This document shows, piece by piece, positions 44,701 through 56,700 of a stretch of DNA of 64,000 bases (position 1 is the stretch's first letter; each line of letters begins with the position of its first letter). Location of the stretch: NCBI GenBank assembly GCA_938743325.2, contig OW568882.1, positions 248,001 to 312,000 on the forward strand, read 5' to 3'. Source of the DNA: Pycnococcus provasolii (Eukaryota; Chlorophyta; Pseudoscourfieldiophyceae; Pseudoscourfieldiales; Pycnococcaceae). Below the pieces are notes generated by a model, which saw nothing but the letters and a program-made list of their open reading frames with translations, was not told the DNA's origin and searched no databases. A program made the position numbers and the translations under genes.

Positions 44701-47700
44701 GCATATTCGAATGGGCCTGCGGTACGCGTGATCGCAACACCATCGCCCAATTTGTCGTTGAATAAACTTGTCAGGTAGTCCATGATTGCATTCACGGACG
44801 GGTAGTCGAACATCAGCGTTCCGGGAAGGCTCACGCCCGCGCCTGATGCGATGGCATTTCGAAGCTCCACCGCCTCCAGCGAGTCCAGTCCAGCAGCCAT
44901 CAAAGGCTCGTCCGCCGGCACGTCTGACCCAACCGCGGCACTCACCGCAGATCCGACGAGCGAGCGCAGGTGCGCCAGGCGTGCCTCCGACGATAATCCA
45001 GCCAGCGGGCCACCTGCCACCACCTGATTCGACGAACGCGTCGTCGTCGTCGTCATGTGTCCTTGAGCAGCAGAGGCAGCAGCATCCTCAACGGAGGTGT
45101 GAGCCGCGAGCCGCTCCATCAAAGGCCACGCACCGCGCACCGTGTTCAGCTCCACGAAACGCGCGCCGTCCATATCCACGATGACACTGTGGTCCTGCGC
45201 GCCGCAGGCATTCAGAGACCACCACACGCGAGACGCCTCGAGCCCATGCAGACCGAGCGCCTCGAAGGAGTCCGAAAGCGAGGCGGCCATGCCCACGTCG
45301 GCGAAAGGCCCGAAGTTTACCGCGCATGCAGCCTCGCCGCGCCACATGCGTTCACTTGCGACGTGATCGAGGAATGCGTTGGCACACGCGTAGTGCGACG
45401 ACGCTGGTTGACCCCACACCGACGAGATCGATGAAAGAAGAAGCACAGAGTCGAGCGGATGCTCGCGTGCGAAAGCTTGCACGTGAGCCCCACCCTCCAC
45501 CTTTGGAGCGCACACGGACCAGAAGCTGTCCACGTCCAGCTCCTCGATGGTGCGCATATCCGCCACTCCCGCCGCGTGCACGTAGGAACTGACAGCCGGG
45601 AGTGTCTCGCGCATCCACGCGCTCACTCGCGCGTGTCGACGAGCGTCGGATGCATCTGCACGCACGACAAATACCGCCGTTTCCTCGCCGTCGTCATCAT
45701 CCTCTTGCTCTTCCATCAGCGAAATGCACTCCTCCACGGACAGCGCCGGACGCCGCGACGTCGCTACAACCGCCCGAACGCCGTGTTGTACCAGCTTGCG
45801 CGTGTACGCAAGTCCGAGCCCCTTCGTACCCGCGCTTACCACGTGCGTGGCATCCTTGCGGCGAGGCGTGTGCAGGCGAGGCGCCGGTGTCGGACTCGGC
45901 TCCAGGCGTAGCACAAGGCGCTGGCTGCGACGAAGCGTCGCGCAGTCGCTCGGACGGAGCGAGGCGATCAAGCGAGGCAGGTTGTGCATCACCTCGTCGC
46001 AGTCCTCGACGAGTCCCGCAAGGTGCACGCGGCTCTCATGAAAGAGGCATCGCGCGATGCCGAGGAGCACGCTCGATGCAGCGGCGTCGGCATTGCACGG
46101 CGGCTCGCCTTCTTCAGCATCCAAGGGCCGCAGACCGCGAAGCGCAAAGCATACGCGCGACGACGTGCTCAGCACGCCGCGCACCGTCGTCAGCACCGCC
46201 GCGCTGACTGCACGAGTGACAGACTCCAACTCGTCGTCGGAGAACGTCGACGTCGCGGAAGCGCGTAACACGACCACGTCCACGCCATGCTCAACAAGCA
46301 AGCTTGCGAGATCCGCCTCGCTGGAGAACGCAAGGCTCCGTGCTCCACCTTCCAGCTCGAGTGCCAGCGGAGCTGACAGCAGCGTAACCATGCCAACACG
46401 ACACGCCGCCGCTGCGTCGCAGGTAGTATCCGAGGAGAACGCCTCCTCGTGCCAACGCAGTACGTACTGCAATCCACCATCAGGACTAGCACCACCACCG
46501 TGCTGCTGCGATACACGAGGTGAGCCAAGCTGCATCCCATGTAGCGTGCCCAGACCTTGCACATGCGCAATCGTCGCGCTGCTCGACTCGTCGCGAGCCA
46601 CAGAGCAGACCGCGTGATGACGAGCCTGTGCGCCGCACGAGCGGGCGCCACTCGCACCAGATGCACTCCCGAGTGCAGCGATCGCGTGCACCGCACGCAG
46701 CATGGTATTGTCACTGCTGCTGCTACTTACGCCATCATGCTCGCGTGAAGACATCCAGCGTGACAGCTGCACTGCAACCTCCAGCGACGCTACTCCCGTG
46801 CGGCTTAGCCATCCACACGTCGCGGTGGACGGAGACTCCCGCACACGCGCCCACGTGCACTGCTGCGACTGGTGAACCGCGCCGTCGATGGCGAGCAGAT
46901 GCGCGCCGTACGAAGTGCCGATGCGTGCGTGACTCTCAGTCAGCGCGGCGCCAGCAACGGGCACACTCACCCCGGTCGCGCGCGCATGCTCATCCGACGA
47001 CGGCGCTCGCTTGGCGCTGCGGCCATCGCACGCGTACGCACAAACGTGTGCCGACAGCACATCTTGCACGCCCACGTTGTTCGTGCAAGCGCTGACGCGA
47101 CACTCCACGCTCTTAAAGGCGCCCTCGACGGAAACCTCGCCAAGCAGTGACACCCCGACGAGCGTGAAGCACGTGACGTCGCCCGAGGCATGCGCGGTGC
47201 GGACGCTCGCAAGCGCAACCTCAATCACGCTCACGGCGGCTGCGACGCGGCGAGTGCCCATCTTGAGGTCGAAGGGCAGTCGTGCGCTCAGAACCACCGC
47301 AGGGGGACTCGCGGTCGTCCGTTCCACGCCGCCGGCTACGATCAGAGGATGTGGTGCCGCCACAAGCCAGCGCCGAGACGCCTGCGCAAGTCGCGAGCCC
47401 TGCCACGGCACACACGCGTGAGGCACGTTAGCTCGCACGACGCTTGCGTGCGCGTTCGTGCCCTGGAATGCGAACGAGCTCACGCCGCCCAGCACCGAAG
47501 CAGCCCGCACAGCGTCGTGATTGCCATCGCTTGACGCCGCTCGTGGTGCGCACACGAGAGCGCGCCGCACGCTTGCGGCGGTATCGTGCATCGCCGCAAT
47601 GTGAGCGTTGAGGTGGCTGAGGTGTAAGACGGCCGGTACGGCTGCGCGCTCCTGCGCCACCTGAAGCTGCCGCATGCCAATCAAACCCGACGCCGCCTCG

Positions 47701-50700
47701 CAGTGTGCGAGACTCGACTTTGACGCGGACAGCACCAATGCGCGCGCGCGATCGTCAGAAAGCAGAACGGCGTATGCCGCGCCTACCTCGATCGGGTCGC
47801 CGAGTGCCGTGCCGGTGCCGTGCATCTGCAGGCTCCCGACATCGCGTGCATGCCACGTTCCGTCGAACACAGAAACGATAGCACGCTGCTGCGCAGGTCC
47901 ATTGGGAGCGGTGAGCGCGCTCGAGCGTCCGTCTTGGTTCACAGCGCACGCTCGCAGAGCGACCGCCGCCGTGCTCGCGTCAGTCGTCGACGCGGCGGCA
48001 CGTCCATCCATGGCGTCGAGCGCGACGATGTTGCATGCTTCACCTCTGACGTATCCATCTGCGGCGGCATCGAGTGTCTTGCACCGTCCGTCGGGAGCGA
48101 GCATTCCTGCGGTGCTGAATGTGAGCGTCGTGTACGGCAAAGAGGTGGTATTCACGCCGCCAGCCATTCCACTTTCGCCATAGCGCTTGAGAATCGAAGC
48201 CGCTACAAGCGATGACGAGCATGCTGTATCGATGCTAATTGCGGGGCCCTGCAGATTGAAGGCGTACGATACTCGTCCGCTTGCGACGCTCAAGGCGGCG
48301 GATGTTGCCGAAAACGACGATACTTCCGTAGCATATGTCAGTAGCACACCATTGATATGTTCCGTCCAAGCAATGCCAATGCTGACAGTGCGCATTTGCT
48401 GATCCGTCGCTGCCGACGACGAACGCAACACATCGCGACCAAACGTCAACAGCATGCGCTGCTGCGGATCCATCAGAGTCCCCTCGCCCGTTGATACGGC
48501 GAACGCGGTTCCGTCGAATGAAGCAAGACCCTCCAAAAATGACCCGAAGCGCGCCGGCATCGCCGCAACGTCGCCGCCGCGCGCCGAAGAGTCCACGTCC
48601 CAGTGGTCGAGTGGTACGACGCCAACGACGTCCGTTCCCACGGCGCCGCGTGCGTTCAGAGCTGTCGTTCCGGCAGTCGCAACGAGCGACATGGTGGCAC
48701 TTTCGCCTCCCACCTTTGACGACTCTGCGATCGCAGACGATGCTGCTGCCACCGCATCTGCGGGCACCAGTCCGTCAAGTGCCAACTCACATACGAACGC
48801 CGCAATCGAGCTCACCGATGGATAGTCGAAGATCAGAGTGCCCGGTAGCTGCATGCCCACACCTGAGCTAACGGCGTTGCGCAGCTCCACCGCGCCCAGC
48901 GAGTCTAAGCCCGCGGCCATCAGCGGCTCGTGCGTGCTTACTTCGCTGCCGAGCACGGCGTGCACGGCGCGCATCACGTGTCCCTCGAAGTGCGCCTGGC
49001 GCGCACTAGCATCCATCGCCAGCAGGCGGTTCACCTCGTCGCTTCGACTGGATGTCGTCACCGCCGCCGATGACGATGCTATCACCGATCGCGCCGACTC
49101 CGCGTGCGCGTGCGCTTCCGCATCCGCCTGCTCAAGCAGCGACGCTGACAGGAGGTCGCGGGCGCCAGCGAATGCCTCGACGAAGCGTCCCCACACGAAC
49201 GGACTCACGGACACGTTCGCTAGCGGTGGGTACCGCTGCTGCTGAGCGTTGCGCACCAGCGCGCCCAGCGCACTCACACCATGTGATGGCATCACCATGC
49301 CCAGACCGAGACGCTCAAGACGTTTGCGGATACCCACATCATCAGCCATGCCGCCTCCGCCCCAGGCACCCCACTGTACACTCAGCGTGCATGCGCCGCT
49401 CGTCTGAGACGCCTTCGCCGCCTCGTCAAGCACGGCATTCGCGGCAGAGTAGTTCGCCTGCCCGCTGATCCCAAGCAGCGCGCTGATGGACGAGTACAGG
49501 ATGCTGCATCCCAAGGGGCTCGCGCCGAACGCGCGCTCGATGTGTTCCCAGCCACACACCTTCGGTGCGAAGACGCGCTGCGTGCGCTGCGCGGACTGGT
49601 TGGCAAGAAGCGCGTCTTGCAGCACGCCACCGGCGTGCAGCACCGCGCTCGCCGCCGACGCCGAATGAGCAAAGCTCCCAAGCAAGGCACAGCCAGCTTC
49701 CGCCGAACGCGAGACGTCCGCGCGCATCGCTTCCACCTGAGCCTGCACACGCGCGTCGTGCATGATGAAGCTGGCATCGCCTTCGACGGCCGCGGCGGTG
49801 GCGGCGACGCGTCCGCTGCGTGACAGCAGTTGGATGCGACGCACGCCGTGCTCGGTAGCCCAGCGCGCCGTAAGCAAGCCGAGGGCGCCGAGTCCGCCCG
49901 TGATGGAAAGACGCGTGTCGTGTGCACCGGAGGCTGCGGGGCCGCCGATGGGAAGGTCGTTCAGGCTCACGCGCAGGACCACCTTGCCGACGTGCTTCGA
50001 CTGCGACATTTGCCGAAATGCTGCTTCAATCTGCCGGATGTCATGTTGGATGTTGACAAGCGATTTTATCGACATGTCCTGAATCCATGAGGTTACTTCA
50101 CACATTGCCTCTCGGACGATGTGAAGCGACGCAAAGTCAATCGCAACGACGTTGTATGCGATACGTTCGCGCTCTGCAGCGACGAGTTGGTGAGACCAAA
50201 TATCACGCTTGCCGATCTCGACGAAGGAGTCGCTAGTCAATGACAGGGATGCGGCAATCATGCCAGGTGAGGTCAAGGAATTGAGCGTCGTCGTGGCGCA
50301 GAAGTGCTTTGCTCCAAGCTTTGCCTGTGCGGTAATTACGTCGCTTACGAACGATGTGCTGCGCGACGACATGGCGGCATGGCCCATCTGACGCACGATG
50401 CTTCTCTTGGTGCTCGACCCAGCAGTTCCGTAAACTTTTGCACTAGCGTCGCGAAGAGCCGCGATTTGCATCGCTGCGATTCCGATTCCACCGGATGCGG
50501 CGTGTACGAGAAGCGTTCCCACACCGTTGCGCCGTAGCGATAGGCACACAGTTGCCGCAACAGTTGGGAGGGTCGCAGCCTCGACATGGGGAATGCTCAT
50601 CGGCTTAATGCTCACGCCAGACTCGGTGGTGGCAGTAATGCCAGATCCCATGCATCCCATCAAAAGCCCGTACACTGCATCGCCGATGTGTAGAGCTGCT

Positions 50701-53700
50701 GCTGACGACTTCGTGGGCAGTGAGATTGTCGATGAAACGCTTGAAACGATTCCGGATACATCGCTTCCTGGCACACCAGGATCGCCCGGATACATGCCAA
50801 GTACGTTGAGAACATCGCGAAAATTGACGCCAATGGCCATGATCTGAAGACTCATCGTCGATGTCATTCCATCGCCCGTCGTACCACCGCGATTATCCGC
50901 AACCTTTCGAAGCTTCAAACCTGACAGTGAGCCGCGTGGCAAAGGCACGACCGAAAATGGCTGTGCGAAGACTCTGCTGTTGTAACGGCTCTCAGCCACG
51001 AATGACGTGTGCGAAATCACATTTCCGGTGCACGAGGCTGTCGACGTCGTCGCGCTGGTGGTGGAGCCGTTTGTCGCAATAGCAGAATGCAGTCGAGTTT
51101 CCGATGTAGTCGGCGCCACGCACATGATGGCAGACGAAAACGGCGCCTCCCTCAACTCAGACCTCATTGTCCTTGCTAGTCCCAGAAGACACGACTGCTG
51201 TCGTCGTGCCTTGCTTATCGTCATCACAGGTGAGGCCTCCGGCTGCTGGTTGGCGTACAATACGACATTCACCATGCTTTCGAATGACGCGTACTGTGCC
51301 AGTGAAATGCCCGGAAGGATCGTGCGTAGCTCATCGCGCGATGACGGCAGTCCATATCCACGTCGCGTTGAAGTCCACGACGCATCAATGCTGGCCAGCC
51401 GGCACGCATCTCCAATTGCCGCATTCGTTGACACCCAGCTTAATCGGTAGACGATGGAAGGAATCACGAGATTTGATGGCACTCGTTCTGCGTCAAAAGA
51501 AGTACGCGTTCCCGCGGAAACCTCCTTGATCGCCAAGTCCGATATGATCAAATCGGTGGAGTGCCCGAGCAAACGGTGTGAGGAGACAACATCGTCGTCA
51601 CTACTCGTCCGCGCAGACACCACTGCATGAACGGACGAAGACGAAGACGCCTCGCCACGAGAAGCAGCGACCCCGCGGATGACGACATGGCATGCAAGCC
51701 CAACTGGGATGCGTACAGACGAAGTGCGGGCGCCCGCGAGAGCCAAATGAAGAACGGCATCCAAGGTGGCGGGGTGAACATCGCACGCGTAATCTCGAGC
51801 GTTTGATTTCGAAGAGCGAATCTCCGCCATGAGCCTGGAAAGAGGCGTGGGCTTCGACATCGATGATCCGTCGTCGAGTGTCGCGAAGACGCGGTCCAGT
51901 AGCTGAAATTCGCAGCCGTAGCCAAGCTTACGATCTCTAAGCGAACGATACACCTCGCCCGGCGCAATGGGAACCCCACTGGCGGTGGCCATTTCCGCGC
52001 GGTGCGCCTCCAGCACGGTTGCTAGTGAAGCAAGCTCTTGCTGCCGCGAATGCTCTTTCGGCTGAAGGTTGCCACCGTGTGCGCGGTTATCGTGCAACCG
52101 CTGCTGGATTCCACGCATGTGAAGTCCCCTATCCGTGCGAATGACGAACGATTGATCGGTCCTTTGCTCGTTCCCAAAAGTTACGCGAAATCCACGAGAG
52201 CTCATCGACGAATCCATGATGAGGGCCATGGGAATGGAGACATTGGTTGTGCATCCTAGATGCGAGCTGCTTCCATCGAGCAGCTGCGCGCGCGCAGACG
52301 CGACAGCCTCCAGAAAGCCAGCAGCAGGAAAGACTGCGCGTCCGTCAAAGGCATGGTCACGCATGTACTGCAGTCTTGCCGCCGCCAACCCGGAGGATGT
52401 CACTCCCGCAAGCGCGACACACATATCGAATGACATCTGTTGAGGCAGCTGCTGTTGACTGAAAACAAACGGCCCGTTTGAAAGAGCGTACGCCATGGGA
52501 CGCAGCCAGAATCGCGCTCCCATTCGCCGCAAACGCTTGAGGCTCGAGACTTGCGGGTATGCCGAATCACCACGATGTTGCTCCTCCAGAGCCGACGTGA
52601 GCGAAGAGGAGGCCACGATCGCATGCGCGTTTACGCCGGACATGCCAAAAGAGCTTGTTGACGACGCCATTTCTCCAGACGTTGCTTGACGGCGTCCATG
52701 CGGCCCAGCCTCTCGTGGGATGCTGAGCTCCGCGGTTGTTCCGCTCGAATGGACCGCCCAATCGGATTCCACAGCGCCGGCGACGAATGGGTTGAGGACG
52801 CGCAGTGTTGGCATTGCGAAGGCAAAGCCTCCACGACGCATACTAGCTGTGGCAAAGATAAGTCCAGTCACGCCGGCGGCACCCTCGGTGTGGCCGTAGA
52901 TAGATTTGTTCGAGCCCAGTGTTAAGGCCTGTCCCGAGCGAGCGTACGCTTTGCCCAGCGCACTCACCTCGATCGGGTCGCCAAGGGATGTGCCAGTGCC
53001 ATGCACGGCGATGTACTCGACGGCGGGCTGAACATCTCCAGCGCCACGACGTGCATCTCGCATCGCCGCATCAATTAGCAGCTTCTGCGATGGCCCGTGC
53101 GGCGCGGTGAGGCTGCTGGATCGTCCGTCCTGATTCACGTGTGTGCCGAGCAGGCGAGTTGAAATTCCACGCGGCGACGTGCTGTCATCGGCACGACTAA
53201 TGTGCAGACAAGTCACAGCCTCGCCTCGCCCGTATCCGTCAGCGGACGCGTCGTACGACTTGCATCGACCATCAGCAGAAAGTGCGGAAAGAGCGCAGAT
53301 GCTCGCGGACGTACCTACGCTCAGCATGAGATTCACACCCGTCGCGTACGCACCACCGCCGTCCACCTCATCGACACTCTGCACGGCGTTGCGTGCCAGG
53401 TGTACCGCGACGAGAGAGCTCGAGCACGCCGTGTCAACGGAAGTGCACGGTCCCGACAGACCAAAGGTGAACGAGATTCGACCTACGAGCGCCCAGTAGG
53501 TACCCCCGAGGAAGGCGTAGGCACTTGCCACGAATGTATCGGGTGCGAGCATGGACATCTCGCTCCACATCAGCCCCACGTAAACGCCAGCATGCGATGG
53601 GGTCAGATCATCGAAAGATGCGCATGCGCCACCTTCAATCGTGCTATGCATGGCATCAAGCGTGCCATTCAAGACGTGCCTCGCCTGTGGGTCAAGCATG

Positions 53701-56700
53701 CTCGTTTCGCTGGGAGACAGTCGGTACACTGCGGGCGCAAATTCGAACACGTCTTCCACATACGACGCCAGCGCAACATACGTCCGAAGCTTGCCTGGTT
53801 CGCCCTTTTCGCCGCCGAAGTACACGTCATTATCCCAGCGATCGAGCGGGGTGACGTCCGTGGCATCACGCGACGAGGCTGAGAAGTTGCCAACGTGATC
53901 GAGCGAGCTAATGCCCTGGCCGTAGAAGCATGATGTCCCAGTGATTGCAGCCTCGACGCGACGTCGCGCACCATCGTCGACGGAGGATGATGTGTTTAGC
54001 ATGTCGCTGCTATCGGCGGCTGAGATCCCGCCCGCCTTTTCGACGAGCGTGCTGTGAACGAACTGTGCCATGGCACGCGCAGTTGGGAAGTCGAACATGA
54101 AGGTCGCGGGTAAAGCAACGGAGAATTCCGAAGCAAGCGAGTTGCGCAGCTCAATGGCTCCGAGGGAGTCGATGCCCGACTCCATGAGCGGATCTTGCGG
54201 CCCAATCTCACAATCAGCACTGTCGTCGTCATCCACCATTGCCGATGCGATGCGAAGCAGACGCGACTCAATGTCGGCGAGGGGAGCAATCTTGCCAACA
54301 GCAGTGGCAGCGGCAGCAGCTGCTGCTGCTGCTGCTGCAGACACGGTGGCGCTGGAAGAACCTGTCTTCGCCGTCGTCGAGGAATGCATCGCAACTACCT
54401 CGGAGTACATCTCTGCCGTTACCTCCACGATGTTCCTCGCGGCAAAGGTCTTCCAGGAAAAAGCACTTGCGGTAAAGCTCGCGGGCGATTCGCTTGTAGA
54501 TGCACTGCAGGCGAACACGGCACTATGAAGCACTCGCAGACCCTGCAGCTGGCTCAGCACACCCAATCCGAGCCTCTCAAAGCGCTTCAGGATATCGACA
54601 CCTTGACCACGTGCAGCCATTCCACCATCGCTCCATGCGCCCCAACGCACACTCCTTGCACGCAGACCTTGGAGCTGCAGATGATTCGCGGTGGCATCTA
54701 GCAAGGAATTTGCCGTGCAGTAGTTCGCCTGGCCCGGCGTGCCCACGAGTGCGACGACTGATGAAAACGCCATTAGACCAGCGAGGCCTTGTGGCGCACT
54801 CGTACGGAGGATACGGTCGAGCGCTCCTGTCTTGGCAGCGAATACATCGCGAGCGCCATTCTCGTATCGCTGGTTTGGGAGCAGGGCATCGCGCAGCACG
54901 CCACTCGCGTGAAATATGGCAGGATGGCGCAGACGGCTTGGTGCTGGAATCGACTGAGCCACAACGGCGGAGGCATCGGAGGTTGACGCCACATCACACC
55001 TGGCGATGGAGACCATCTCTCGCATGCCTTCAGCGCTTGCGATGCTCTCTCGTCGTCCTCGTCCAGATCGCGACAAAAGGAGCGCCTCTTTCAGTCCTGG
55101 CACGGCAAGGCTAAGCCAAACCTTGACAAGATGCCCCAATGCGCCGAGGCCTCCCGTGATCACTGCTGTCCGCAGGACTTCTTGTCCGCTCAACGACGAC
55201 ACACCAGACGCTCTGAGATTTGCAGTCGCCATCAAGTGCGCAAGCCGTGGCACAAGCTCAACACCATCGTACAAGGCACTGATACGCGATTTGCGCATGG
55301 AGAGCGGCGTCTTCTCTAGCGCGGTGGCTGCGGCTGCACGTGAGTCCACATCGCACGCCTCGAAGCTGTCGTACTCCACCTCGCCGATCAATGCGGGGAT
55401 GATTGCCTGCACCACGCGCGAGGCATGGTCCGTTATGGTAGTCGCTGAGTCCAACACCGGAGCAAGTCTCGCCATCGAGGCCACACCGCTCGTCGTCCGA
55501 AGAGACCATCGTGATAGCGGCGACGCGGACTGCGCCATGGAGATCACGCTAGCGAACGTCCGTAATGCTGTTCCCTGCCGCTTCAAATCCGATGGTAACA
55601 TCGCCAAACGCTGGTCGACAAGCAACTGAGAACTGCAAGATGTTGCCGTGTTGGACACGGAGGACGGCAGGAAGAAGAATCCAACCGAGGACAAAGCTCG
55701 CCAGTTCATCGCGTACGAGATTTGCGCCGCTGTGTGCTTCTTCGTTTTCGTCGCGGAACCTTGCTGCAGCTCCTTTGCGGTGAGACTGCTGAGTTCCACG
55801 TGCTCGCCGCGAGCTGCAGCATGACAGTCTTGCGGCGACGCATCGACTCGGCCGCCCGATGAAGAGGAAAACGCAGCATCTTCCGTCATGAGCATATGGT
55901 GCGTGCATTTTCCATCGCCTTCAAATCTCGCAAGGATGCGCCTGCAGTTGCTGCTGCTAACGAGAGCTCCTCGGCTCGACTTTGCGCACCGGAAAGCGCC
56001 AATCGCATATGGCACGTGAACAGACGATTCCACTCCGTTCGCCACGGAACAAGCGTGCAGCATCATACCCTGCTGCAGACACGTGTCGAGGATAGCAGGA
56101 TGAACGAGATAGCCATCTTCTGCTCGATCAAGCGTTGGAACGATGGCATGAATCGAGTCCAACGATGAAGAAGAGGCTTCGCTGCCATCATTCCTCCTCA
56201 CGAGAAGAACGTTCATCATCATCTGAAAAGCTGGTCCGTATGCGAGACCTACATCCTTCAGCCTATCGTAGGCGTTTTGGGCAGACATGGGTTCACGTCG
56301 ACGGTGTCGAAGTTCAAAAGACAATGACGCCTCATCACCAACAACACTAGCGACTGTGCGATGCCGTGGCAGCGATGGCGACCAGGATGATGATGATAGT
56401 ACGACGCCAATGGCAGCACCCACCATGTGCTTCGTCAAGCCTTGACTTGACTCGATTGCAAATTGGCCCTTGCCAAGGAAAAGCGCACACTGCATCCGCG
56501 AACTGTCGTCTTGGATGTCAAATGCGGCACTGGAACGAAGTAGGAGTGGCGCGGGAATTGAGATACCTTCAAGCAACCCACCCGTGCTGCTAGTCGCCGC
56601 CGTCGTCGTCGTTATGCAAGCATCCTGCCATGCACTCGCAAGCTCAAGAAAAGCCGCTGCGGGCACGATCGCACGTCCAGAAACCACGTGATCGAGAAGG

